From positions 1-35,229 of IMG/VR virus record IMGVR_UViG_3300036768_000407: a DNA stretch of 35,229 nt. One strand, 5' to 3'. Below the pieces are notes generated by a model, which was given only the letters and a program-made list of their open reading frames with translations, was not told the origin of the DNA and made no database searches. Shown piece by piece: positions 7,902 through 14,790 of this stretch. Origin of the DNA: a virus. The stretch's first letter is position 1. Every line of letters starts with the position of its first letter. Both the position numbers and the translations under genes were made by a program.

Positions 7902-8438
7902 TTAGGTGGTAACGGATTCAGCGGCGGCAATGGCTCTATCAGCCGCCGCAACAATCCCGTTATTGTCGAAAAGCTGGCAATACTTTTTCCGGAGCGTTGC
8001 CAGTTCACGGACTGGAAAAGGCAGCTTTTTGATAGCTGCCCAAATTTCGCCCCTATCTGGGGCGATTTCGTCGCTTGACAAGGCAGTGGTAAACCACTGC
8101 CATGCGTGCGATTCGCCAAACATAAGCGCGGCGTTGACCGCGCCCGCAAGGCGAGAAAATCGAACGGCCATTAGCCGTCCGATTCTGTAAGGCTCCGGCT
8201 CGAATGCGTCCAGAGCTGCCCGCTCCGCCACGACGTGCATCGTATCAGAAAGCGGGCCATACGCCCGCGTGTCCAGGGCAATCGCTGCCAGCTCGCGGTC
8301 AAAGTCTTTGCCGTCCGCTGCCCTAATTTCTAGGGCAAGCCTAACTACCGCCGCGGCTTTGCTCCATCGCGGCGGCAATGTCGGATTCTGGCGGCGTATT
8401 GCCGCCAGCAGAACAGGAACGCGCCAATCCAGGCTCAT
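7902..8438 (-). CDS. Unknown GC-rich early-type protein
   Basis: 178 residues, Ala- and Arg-rich (starts MSLDWRVPVLLAAIRRQ). No motif I recognise; no signal peptide or membrane segment. The coding strand is chosen because a strong terminator follows the stop and an AAAAGG-type ribosome-binding site lies about 13 nt before the ATG; the opposite-strand frames have neither. GC content is clearly higher than in the rest of the window, with many perfect inverted repeats within the gene (for example 8082-8101, 8348-8375). Last gene of the 9273-7902 cluster. Position behind a sigma70-type promoter suggests early expression, perhaps host takeover, but that is speculation. Confidence 0.65.
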   Translation of the reverse strand: MSLDWRVPVLLAAIRRQNPTLPPRWSKAAAVVRLALEIRAADGKDFDRELAAIALDTRAYGPLSDTMHVVAERAALDAFEPEPYRIGRLMAVRFSRLAGAVNAALMFGESHAWQWFTTALSSDEIAPDRGEIWAAIKKLPFPVRELATLRKKYCQLFDNNGIVAAADRAIAAAESVTT

Positions 8439-8506
8439 GTTGTCATGCGGCCTTTTCAGCCGTCTTGACTAGGTCTTTCGCGCCTAGCAGCGCCGCGTTT
8501 TGAGTT

Positions 8507-8539
8507 ATGGCCTTGCTGTTGCGGAAACAGCAAGGCCAT
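8507..8539 (-). repeat. 14-bp stem-loop between two GC-rich genes
   Basis: ATGGCCTTGCTGTT / AACAGCAAGGCCAT with a 5-nt loop (8521-8525). It lies between the stop of the 93-residue gene and the start of the 178-residue gene. No T-run follows on the minus strand, so it is more likely an intercistronic stabiliser or processing hairpin than a full terminator. Confidence 0.7.
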
Positions 8540-8549
8540 TGGTAACGTC

Positions 8550-8831
8550 TCAGTAGAACAAAATTTCCGGCAGTTCACCACCTATCATTCTGATATAGAT
8601 AGTAGGTTCTGTTTTTGCATACCAGAGAACAGAGAAAACGCCTTTCGGTATGTGTGGCTCAATAGCCTTTGCCAAGTCCATGACTTCAAACGGTGGGCAA
8701 GGTCGCTGCCACATCATTCGGGCATACCTTTGCCAACCCGTTGATTCTAGCCATGCGTCCAACTCCGGCGTGTCAACCGCGCGCGGCGGATACTCATTTG
8801 CCTTAACAAGTAGAAAAACGTGTGACTTCAT
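8550..8831 (-). CDS. Unknown 93-residue protein
   Basis: Starts MKSHVFLLVKANEYPPRAVD and ends PEILFY; mixed alpha/beta composition with several Trp and Tyr. No recognised motif. An AAAGG ribosome-binding site lies 7-8 nt before the ATG. Second gene of the GC-rich minus cluster; separated from its neighbours by hairpins (8507-8539 and 8852-8883). Function unknown. Confidence 0.65.
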   Translation of the reverse strand: MKSHVFLLVKANEYPPRAVDTPELDAWLESTGWQRYARMMWQRPCPPFEVMDLAKAIEPHIPKGVFSVLWYAKTEPTIYIRMIGGELPEILFY

Positions 8832-8851
8832 TTGATTGCCTTTCAGTTTGT

Positions 8852-8883
8852 GCCTTGCCCCAGGGCAAAACCTAGGGCAAGGC
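8852..8883 (-). repeat. 9-bp inverted repeat upstream of the 93-residue gene
   Basis: GCCTTGCCC (8852-8860) pairs with GGGCAAGGC (8875-8883), with a nested TTGCCC/GGGCAA option. It fills the short gap between the 125-residue and 93-residue genes. No T-run, so probably an mRNA processing or stability element. Confidence 0.5.
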
Positions 8884-8895
8884 GCGTTGACGTTG

Positions 8896-9273
8896 TCAAT
8901 CTTCTACGAGAGCAGCAATGCGCTCTAGGAACGCCTTGCGGAGCATCCGCTTTTCCTCTGGTGTTTTCGCTTCACGCAGAGCTTTTTTGAATTCTGCGTG
9001 AGCTTTGGACACTTCATCTTGCGGCTCACGCAAGACGAAACCACTCTGGACCAAGCGGTCCAGGCTTGCCTTGTCCGCCGTTTCCTTTTGAACAGCGGCA
9101 CATCGGGTGTCAATCCAATCCTGCAACCAGGATTGGACGGCATCGGTTGGAAACGCCGCCATGACATCGGCGGCGTCTGCCGTCCAAAACTTCCGCGACT
9201 TGCCAAGTCGCGGGCGCGTAGAAGCAAGCCGGATTCGCACCGGCTTGCCGTTCACGATTAGCGTTTCACTCAT
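8896..9273 (-). CDS. Unknown 125-residue protein, first gene of GC-rich cluster
   Basis: Starts MSETLIVNGKPVRIRLASTR; the C-terminal third is strongly charged and helical (EFKKALREAKTPEEKRMLRK), possibly nucleic-acid or protein binding. No recognised domain. The start is supported by AGGA upstream of the ATG and by a sigma70-type promoter ending near 9339. The gene contains several perfect stem-loops (9114-9137, 9153-9176, 9193-9213, 9224-9248). It is probably an early gene; function unknown. Confidence 0.65.
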   Translation of the reverse strand: MSETLIVNGKPVRIRLASTRPRLGKSRKFWTADAADVMAAFPTDAVQSWLQDWIDTRCAAVQKETADKASLDRLVQSGFVLREPQDEVSKAHAEFKKALREAKTPEEKRMLRKAFLERIAALVED

Positions 9274-9338
9274 GTTGCTTTCCTAGGTTCACGTTGGCGC
9301 CATTGCCAACGCGGCAATCTATCTTAGATTGCACCGCA

Positions 9339-9367
9339 AGCTTAGCATGTCCAGGATGCGCCGTCAA
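9339..9367 (-). promoter_or_regulatory. Sigma70-type promoter of the GC-rich minus cluster
   Basis: On the minus strand: TTGACG (9367-9362), a 17-bp spacer, then TAAGCT (9344-9339). The spacer contains CCTGGAC, the complement of the GTCCAGG heptamer repeated elsewhere, which could be an operator. Transcription would start near 9332, immediately entering the 9311-9337 hairpin. Confidence 0.7.
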
Positions 9368-9415
9368 TACTTTTTGTAACTTTTTTCCAGAAAAATCTTT
9401 CGCAATTTGACTTTT

Positions 9416-9432
9416 CTGGCATGGCTTATGCT
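9416..9432 (+). promoter_or_regulatory. Sigma54-type promoter ahead of a candidate small RNA
   Basis: CTGGCATGGCTTATGCT, with GG (9418) and GC (9430) separated by 10 nt. It deviates from textbook sigma54 at the same two positions as the capsid promoter. An 8-bp inverted repeat CCAGAAAA/TTTTCTGG (9387-9394, 9412-9419) overlaps the -24 element. Transcription would begin near 9443. Confidence 0.6.
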
Positions 9433-9442
9433 AAGAATCGTT

Positions 9443-9669
9443 CAATAAGTCATGTTAATGATGCCATAAAAAGATTTTGTCATGTCTGTTTCTGATTGCC
9501 AACATGATTTTCTGTTATGGAAACCTGGACAAAGCAAGCCATAAGAAAGCTTTATGCTGGCAATCAGCTTTGGTTATGTTGATTTTACAGCCTTTAGGGA
9601 TTGAAAAAGCCTGTTCGCTGATGAGTAGCAAAAATACAAATCAGAGATTGCTAAAATCTAGCAATTTTT
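9443..9669 (+). ncRNA. Candidate sigma54-driven small RNA (about 227 nt)
   Basis: Bounded by the sigma54-type promoter at 9416-9432 and an intrinsic terminator at 9647-9669. The interior carries short inverted repeats and no good ribosome-binding site. A 64-codon frame (9477-9671) exists whose stop is inside the terminator U-run; its composition is unconvincing and no Shine-Dalgarno precedes it, so I favour a non-coding transcript. Function unknown; a small peptide gene is the alternative. Confidence 0.4.
9647..9669 (+). terminator. Rho-independent terminator
   Basis: ATTGCTA / TAGCAAT perfect 7-bp stem with a 5-nt loop, followed by five Ts (9665-9669) on the plus strand. The stem is AT-rich, so moderate strength. 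Confidence 0.65.
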
Positions 9670-9690
9670 AACATTTGCCAGGGGATAGGG

Positions 9691-9832
9691 GATTAGGCCA
9701 CTGGCTGGTATAGGCCTTTGCCGCTTCGCTTTTGGCCTAGGAAAAGCCTTTGGCCGGTGGCTAGTGTTCTGGACTAGGCACTGGTCAAAAGTAGCCTATA
9801 AGCCAAGCCAAAGGCCAAAGCCAGCGACCGGT
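9691..9832. other. Folded GGCC-rich element next to the iterons
   Basis: No gene. Multiple inverted repeats nest here: TATAGGC (9709-9715) with GCCTATA (9794-9800), CTTTGGCC (9748-9755) with GGCCAAAG (9813-9820), and further TTTGGCC variants near 9730. The segment can form a branched structure. It borders the GTTTAY array and may be part of a replication origin. Confidence 0.5.
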
Positions 9833-10356
9833 TTATTTTGTTTACCGGCGGCCCCCCAAAATCAGGATTTAACATTTGTTTTTCCACTTTTTTCAGAGTT
9901 GTTTACTAGCATAAGAAAAAGAGTTTACTAGCAAGTGAAAATTCCAGTTTTAACATGTGAATTCTGCTGAAATTTAAAGTTCAGTAAACAAAATAAACAA
10001 AATAAACTGCCACTATGGCACAACCCATATGACATTTTGACACAGTGATGTAACTTTTGGACGGGTTTATTTCGTTTACTGAGTTTATTTAACATGCCCA
10101 AACCTTTCATTTCTAGCATTTTCACATCAGTTTTTCTCCCTTAATAATGGCACATATTTCCATTTTACCTATGCTTAACATAGCATTTTTGCACAAAATA
10201 TTTTGCTAAATGCCCAAAAAAGTTTACCAGAGTTTACTAGTAAACAGGATAAACATTTACTCTGTTTACCAGTAAATCCTAGTAAACTTTATTTATTTTG
10301 TTTATTTTTAGAGGGGGGTAAGGTTTATTTGAGTTTACAAATAAACGCCAATAAAC
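9831..10356. other. Candidate replication origin with GTTTAY iterons
   Basis: More than 20 copies of GTTTAC/GTTTAT (either strand) fall in about 525 bp. Examples are 9840, 9901, 9923, 9984, 10074, 10222, 10232, 10264, 10282 and 10333. They cluster in two groups (9831-10088 and 10222-10356). GTTTACTAGTAAAC at 10232-10245 is a perfect palindrome. The array is AT-rich (TTTATTTATTTTGTTTATTT near 10287-10307), noncoding, and lies between divergent early promoters. Dense iterons plus an AT-rich unwinding segment are the classical design of an origin; they could also be a regulator array. No initiator protein was identified. Confidence 0.55.
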
Positions 10357-10379
10357 TTTTTGGCCCAAAACTTGGATTC

Positions 10380-10620
10380 CCGCCACGCCAAAAATGGCAA
10401 AAACCAGCAAAAGCCACACACAAATCAGGAATAGCAGCAAAAAACAAAGCAAAACACAGAAAACAAAAACCAAGTGCATCATAAATCTCAAATAACACAA
10501 AAATTAGCTCAAAAAACTTAGCCACTAGCAACATGGATTAAAGCAAAAAACAGAGACAAAATGGCACAAATGTTAAAAATCCGCCACAAAAGCAACTTGC
10601 GGCCACCAAATCCACAAACC
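10380..10620. other. T-poor, A/C-rich spacer
   Basis: No gene I trust. The plus strand is rich in A and C with few T (about one in ten bases in 10381-10500), a marked strand skew beside the iteron array. Such single-stranded-prone sequence fits an origin flank or primer region. Confidence 0.45.
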
Positions 10621-10697
10621 CACAACAAAAGGAAAGCCAGCAGCTAAAACTAAAATGGCAATACTATTTCGCAATTAGCGATTTTACCGTATTAAGC

Positions 10698-10714
10698 TTG
10701 GCACACTTTATGCT
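10698..10714 (+). promoter_or_regulatory. Sigma54-type promoter upstream of the first plus operon
   Basis: TTGGCACACTTTATGCT: perfect -24 TTGGCACA, -12 ATGCT (one mismatch to TTGCT), exact 10-nt spacing. Transcription from near 10725 would run into the operon starting at 10937. Shares a TTCGCAATT(T/A) block upstream (10668) with the site at 9416 (9399). Confidence 0.65.
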
Positions 10715-10808
10715 GCCACTGCGGCATAAGACAAACTAATGGCGGCCATAAGTCATAAGGCTAGCTCATAGCGGGATATTAGCGCGACTAAAAACTTGCT
10801 TTCTAGGA

Positions 10809-10837
10809 TTGACAAGGCGGCGGCGCCATACTATCAT
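10809..10837 (+). promoter_or_regulatory. Strong sigma70-type early promoter
   Basis: TTGACA (10809-10814), 17-bp spacer, TATCAT (10832-10837): eleven of twelve consensus positions. Start near 10844. Together with the upstream sigma54-type site it gives the first plus operon two modes of expression. Confidence 0.8.
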
Positions 10838-10865
10838 GCCACCATGATTGCGGCGCAACACGTCC

Positions 10866-10895
10866 AGGCTTGCCAAGGCAAGACAAGCCTTTTTT
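10866..10895 (+). terminator. Leader attenuator with alternative hairpin
   Basis: AGGCTTG (10866-10872) pairs with CAAGCCT (10884-10890), followed by six Ts (10890-10895): an intrinsic terminator only about 20-50 nt after the early start site. Its loop contains part of a competing hairpin CTTGCC/GGCAAG (10869-10882), so the two folds are mutually exclusive. GTCCAGG (10862-10868) overlaps the 5' arm. Confidence 0.65.
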
Positions 10896-10936
10896 GTATT
10901 GCAACACGAAACAAAACAGAAACAGGAACAAACAAA

Positions 10937-11188
10937 ATGAAACCAACACAATACACAAAGACGGGATACTATATTTCCAAGGACAAAATCCAAAACAACA
11001 CGCTTTTGGATTTTGCTTCGGTTTTCACTAGTCTTCAGGCAGTTCTGAAGACTTTCAAAAAAGAGATTGAAAATGGACAGTTTCGGCTTTACAAAGTCGA
11101 ATTTGTCCCTAGTGATGAAGATTTGAGCCAAGAGCTTATCTTGGCGAAATCCGTTCATGTTGTCGAAGAAGTCAAACTCTCAAACTAA
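10937..11188 (+). CDS. Unknown 83-residue protein, first gene of plus operon
   Basis: Starts MKPTQYTKTGYYISKDKIQN. Small, mixed charge; no recognised domain. An upstream in-frame start at 10796 would place the N-terminus before the early promoter's start site and through the attenuator, so ATG 10937 is preferred. It is preceded by an A/C-rich, unstructured leader (10898-10936) rather than a Shine-Dalgarno, a feature shared with three other operon-leading genes here. Stop overlaps the ATG at 11188 (TAATG). Function unknown. Confidence 0.65.
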   Translation: MKPTQYTKTGYYISKDKIQNNTLLDFASVFTSLQAVLKTFKKEIENGQFRLYKVEFVPSDEDLSQELILAKSVHVVEEVKLSN

Positions 11189-11199
11189 TGGAGAAAAAC

Positions 11200-11535
11200 A
11201 TGATTACAGTGCAATTCCAAAATTACGAGTTCCAGCGGCTTGTCCTTGGGGATAAGCAATTTGTCACTATTTCGCCAGAATTGGCGGAACAATTGCAGAA
11301 CCAACCAATTAAAGGCTGGTTTGTTATTGAGAAAATCAGCAATACACAATATAGGCTCTGGAACTTCGCTGACTATCAGACAATGCATGAAAAGCAGCCA
11401 AATCCAGAATTGGAAAAGGCAAGAGCGGACTACAATCAGCGTCTGGAAAAATTCTACAAAATTCTAGAAAAGACGGGCAAGGCCAGAAACAAAGAATTTG
11501 TCAGAAGTTTGAAACAAGCCCTTGATATCCTTTAA
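11200..11535 (+). CDS. Unknown 111-residue protein
   Basis: Starts MITVQFQNYEFQRLVLGD; N-terminal half beta-rich, C-terminal half (from about residue 65) helical and charged with a possible coiled coil. ATG 11200 has GGAG 6-7 nt upstream; the alternative ATG at 11188 overlaps the previous stop (TAATG) and would add four residues. Second gene of the operon, 11 bp before the helicase. No recognised family. Confidence 0.7.
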   Translation: MITVQFQNYEFQRLVLGDKQFVTISPELAEQLQNQPIKGWFVIEKISNTQYRLWNFADYQTMHEKQPNPELEKARADYNQRLEKFYKILEKTGKARNKEFVRSLKQALDIL

Positions 11536-11546
11536 TTTATGCAACT

Positions 11547-12971
11547 ATGATAAAGCAAATCAATTTTCAAATCGAGGCGGCAAAAGAGATTGCCGCCAAA
11601 CTTAAGAAACACCGCGGTGTTTTGCTTCGCGGCTCTACTGGACTTGGCAAGATGTATATCACTTGCCAAGTCCTTAAAAATTTGGGGCAATCCAACATTC
11701 TTTGGATTTGCCCAAAGAATGTCAAAACCCAAACAGCACGTGTTTTGAAAGAGTTTGGGCTTTCAAAACACGTTTTCCTTTTCTCATATTCAGAGCTTCG
11801 TTCCACTGTTGGCCAACTTTATATTAACTGGCAAGCAGACGGAAACAAAGCGATTCCATCTTGGGATTCGGAATTTCTCCCAAGTTTGGTTGTGTTCGAC
11901 GAATGTCAAAAATTGAAAAATGAATCAAGTTTGGCACACCAAATTGCTTTGGCCTTGCCACAAAACGTTAAGGTTATTCTCACAACAGCAACGCCTTTTC
12001 AGAGACTTATTGATGCCAAATATTTTGTTGTCCTTACAGGTTTGGCATCCAGAACAGAAGCAACTGGCTATTTGAAATATTTCGGGTATGATGTCTTCGG
12101 ATATCATCCCACATATATCGAAAGACTTCGCAACCATTGTGAAGATGTGATTGTCGAGCTAAAGAACATTCGCTTTCCACATAAAGCAGAAACCGAATGT
12201 GTCACAATTCCGTTTGCTTCTGAGCAAGAACGTCTTCAATACGAAATGGCATTTAATGAATATGTCGAAACATGTAGAAGACTTGGTAAAAGCGCTTCGG
12301 CCTCTCATCTGACAGCTCTTTTGAAATTCCGCCAAAAGGCGGAAATTCTTCGTGCTCCGCATCTTGTCAAATTGGCTGTGGAGCATGTCAATAGTGGCAA
12401 ACAAGTTATTATCGGCTCCAATTTTTTGGATACCTTGCGGCAATGCTGGCGGCATCTTAAATTGTCCAATTTCGACATAAGTCAAATTGCATACATCACT
12501 GGCAATCAATCTTCAGAAGAACGTCAAAAGATGATTGATTCTTTCCAAAGTGGTCAAAAGCAAATTATGCTTTTAACCGTTACTGCTGCCGGTGTCGGAA
12601 TCTCTTTGCATCATGATAGGGAAAACTCAAAACCTCGTGTTGTAGTGTTGCCGCCAACCTGGAGTGCAATTGATTTGGTTCAAGTTTTGGGCCGCGCTCA
12701 CCGAATCACTTCAATTTCCGATACCAAACAAATCATTGTTTGGTATAAGGGAACAGTAGAGGAAAGGGTTGTAGAAGTTGTTCGCAAAAAGCTAACATGT
12801 CTCCAAAAAGCTGTTATTGCCCGTGAACAATTCTTCCATGTTTTGGATTCTTCAATTAAAGAAGAAGACATTCTTCAATTTGAATCTTCTGCACAATCTT
12901 CGAGTGAAGATGATGTAGAAGAATTCTATGATGGAGCGGGATTGGAAAATATCCCGTTTCAATATGAGTGA
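11547..12971 (+). CDS. SNF2/DEAD-like superfamily 2 helicase
   Basis: 474 residues with both RecA-like lobes. Lobe 1: GSTGLGKM P-loop (about residues 29-36), DECQ Walker B box (about 118-121) and TTATP motif III (about 150). Lobe 2: VIIGSN (about 290), TVTAAGVGIS motif V region (about 345) and QVLGRAHR motif VI (about 378-385). These are typical of phage SNF2-like helicases that remodel or unwind DNA in replication or repair. The Lys of the P-loop is followed by Met, not Ser/Thr, which is unusual and could lower Mg-ATP binding. The gene body contains remarkably many perfect stem-loops (11607-11622, 11641-11672, 11738-11773, 12721-12746). No Shine-Dalgarno; preceded by GCAACT. Confidence 0.85.
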   Translation: MIKQINFQIEAAKEIAAKLKKHRGVLLRGSTGLGKMYITCQVLKNLGQSNILWICPKNVKTQTARVLKEFGLSKHVFLFSYSELRSTVGQLYINWQADGNKAIPSWDSEFLPSLVVFDECQKLKNESSLAHQIALALPQNVKVILTTATPFQRLIDAKYFVVLTGLASRTEATGYLKYFGYDVFGYHPTYIERLRNHCEDVIVELKNIRFPHKAETECVTIPFASEQERLQYEMAFNEYVETCRRLGKSASASHLTALLKFRQKAEILRAPHLVKLAVEHVNSGKQVIIGSNFLDTLRQCWRHLKLSNFDISQIAYITGNQSSEERQKMIDSFQSGQKQIMLLTVTAAGVGISLHHDRENSKPRVVVLPPTWSAIDLVQVLGRAHRITSISDTKQIIVWYKGTVEERVVEVVRKKLTCLQKAVIAREQFFHVLDSSIKEEDILQFESSAQSSSEDDVEEFYDGAGLENIPFQYE

Positions 12972-12995
12972 AACCAAAAACCACAAAAACCAAAA

Positions 12996-13952
12996 ATGAG
13001 CACAACATTCGAAGCATTAGTTAAAGAAGTGACTGATGAGGTCAGCAAAAGGACTTGTGCTTTTGCTGAGGAAAAGATGAAGGAAGCTATAGAAGAGTTC
13101 AGACAAAAATTAGAAGAAAATGTAATCAAATATGTTCCGACGAAAATCAAATTCAAGGAGAATGGGGAAGTTGTCCACAAAAAGACAAAAGAATTACTAG
13201 ATGTTTTGAAGGTTGGCTGTTGGGCTGCAATTGTGGGGCCAACGGGAAGTGGAAAAACACTTGGTGCCCTAAAAGTGGCTGAACTATTGGGGATTAAGGC
13301 CTCAATTAAGCAAATGACGCGGATTATTGCGCCATATGAGCTTGTTGGCTACAATGACGCCAGCGGCAATTTTGTGAAAGGTGCATTCTCTGAAGCTCTT
13401 CTCTCTGAGCAAGACGAACTAATTGTGGTGGATGAGTTGGATAATGCGAACGAGAATGTGATTATGCTCCTGAAAGGAATTGCCGCAGGCATTATTCATA
13501 TGCCTTGCGGCACAGTGAAATTGAAAGGCCGCAAATTGGTTGTAGCTACGATGAACACATGGGGCAAAGGTGCATCTTCAGAATATGTCGGAAGATGCAG
13601 ACAAGATGAAGCTTTGCTAAACGAATTCTGTTTCATTGAGTGGGATTATGATGAATCATTTGAACTCCACCTCATGAAGCAGATTTCTCAAAAAACTGTC
13701 GAAGAATTAAAAGCCTTCCACAGGCTTTTTGTAGAGATGAGGAAAAAGGCCCAGCAAAATGAGGTTCAAGTCTCAATCTCTACCAGAAACATCTTAAATG
13801 TTTTGAAGCTTGTGGAATATTCAGGATGGACAGTCAAAAAAGCCCTGAAGGCAACTATCTTCAGGGATTTAGAGGATGATGAGATTTCAAAGATTGAAAT
13901 AAAACCGACTCAACTAAGAAACGAGACTCCAAAAAATGAATGCCCAATCTAA
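12996..13952 (+). CDS. MoxR/CobS-like AAA+ ATPase
   Basis: 318 residues. A charged helical N-terminus (1-60) precedes an AAA+ core: Walker A GPTGSGKT (about 81-88), IIAPYELVGYNDASGNFVKG typical of the AAA_5 (MoxR/CobS) class, Walker B LIVVDELD (about 141-148), sensor-1 VVATMNTWG (about 184). Members remodel partner proteins, often with a VWA or similar partner encoded next door; the following gene fills that place. Leader 12972-12995 is A/C-rich with no Shine-Dalgarno. Role in this phage unknown. Confidence 0.8.
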   Translation: MSTTFEALVKEVTDEVSKRTCAFAEEKMKEAIEEFRQKLEENVIKYVPTKIKFKENGEVVHKKTKELLDVLKVGCWAAIVGPTGSGKTLGALKVAELLGIKASIKQMTRIIAPYELVGYNDASGNFVKGAFSEALLSEQDELIVVDELDNANENVIMLLKGIAAGIIHMPCGTVKLKGRKLVVATMNTWGKGASSEYVGRCRQDEALLNEFCFIEWDYDESFELHLMKQISQKTVEELKAFHRLFVEMRKKAQQNEVQVSISTRNILNVLKLVEYSGWTVKKALKATIFRDLEDDEISKIEIKPTQLRNETPKNECPI

Positions 13953-14790
13953 ACACACATTCATCTATAGAAAAGTCATGTTTGACAAATTAGTCTATGT
14001 GGCAACACATGGAAAATCGCCACTTTCTGAAAACCAAAGGGCTTCAAGAAAAATTGGAGACACACACTTTTATGAGACCAAAACTTTTGATGAGGCTGTT
14101 TCACTTCTAAAAACAGGCTATAACATGGTTCCTCTGCCAAAAGAAATTTTGGCAGAAATCAGAACTCTAACAAAAAATCTCTTGCCGAGTTATGCTTATG
14201 AAAAACATTTCGTGAGAAAACTGGTTGGAGGCTTTATTGACATCTCCACAATAGACAAGACGCCTGAAAACTTCTTCGAGGAAGAAACAGAATCTTCACT
14301 AGATGGCAGTACTAAGTTCATAGAAGTAGTCTCTAGTATTGCATACAATGCATCTACAGAGCCAGAAACCTTTCATTATAGAGGGAGGCTTGTTTATGAA
14401 GTTGTCAAAACTTTAATCACATTAGGATTCAACGTGAAGCTTGTTGGTATTGGAGCAATAGAAAATAATGGCAACGTTTACCAATTGGACATTATCCTCA
14501 AAGACTACAATCAAGACCCAAGATGGAATAGAATTAAAATCGCGCTATGCTCAGCAATGTTTCTGAGAAGGTTTATCTTCGCTTATGAAGAATGTGAAAG
14601 CCTAAAAATTATAAACATGTTTGGATTCAAAGCCACCAACAATTATGGCCGTCACCACGAAATTGTGGAAATAAGCAAAGATGCGATTGTCTTTGACTTC
14701 CCAAGTGGAATTACCTCTAAAGAAGCGATTAATGAAATCGTAACAAACTCACTAACCAAATTCAGAGAAAAATGCAAGACAACACACTAA
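13936..14790 (+). CDS. Probable partner protein of the MoxR-like ATPase
   Basis: 284 residues. It overlaps the ATPase gene by 17 bp (alternative ATG at 13978). The pattern resembles phage proteins annotated DUF7192 that I have seen paired with CobS/MoxR ATPases: a 'trigger' N-terminal segment (TFDEAVSLLKTGY, about residue 55), a central FVRKLVGGFIDISTI, then YRGRLVYEVVKTLITLGFNV followed by a strand and KLVGIGA. This comparison is from memory and uncertain. A VWA-like fold is possible in the C-terminal half but no MIDAS motif is visible. A perfect 10-bp stem with a GAAA loop lies inside (14133-14156). Confidence 0.6.
   Translation: MNAQSKHTFIYRKVMFDKLVYVATHGKSPLSENQRASRKIGDTHFYETKTFDEAVSLLKTGYNMVPLPKEILAEIRTLTKNLLPSYAYEKHFVRKLVGGFIDISTIDKTPENFFEEETESSLDGSTKFIEVVSSIAYNASTEPETFHYRGRLVYEVVKTLITLGFNVKLVGIGAIENNGNVYQLDIILKDYNQDPRWNRIKIALCSAMFLRRFIFAYEECESLKIINMFGFKATNNYGRHHEIVEISKDAIVFDFPSGITSKEAINEIVTNSLTKFREKCKTTH

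Noticed and set aside
8696-8712. GTGGCAGCGACCTTGCC on the minus strand, sigma54-like
   Set aside because: Spacing fits but several consensus bases are wrong; inside a coding region.
9477-9671. 64-codon plus frame MSCLFLIANM
   Set aside because: No ribosome-binding site, ends within the terminator, unconvincing composition. Treated as part of a candidate small RNA.
10203-10484. 93-codon plus frame across the iteron region and the A/C-rich spacer
   Set aside because: Formed by repeated GTTTAC and A-rich sequence; low complexity and no start signals. The overlapping minus frames are rejected for the same reason.
10766-11158. 130-codon minus frame
   Set aside because: Antisense to the promoter, attenuator and 83-residue gene; Cys/Phe-rich translation typical of a shadow.
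11930-11947. TTGGCACACCAAATTGCT in the helicase gene
   Set aside because: GG and GC are 11 nt apart, one too many for sigma54, and it is intragenic.
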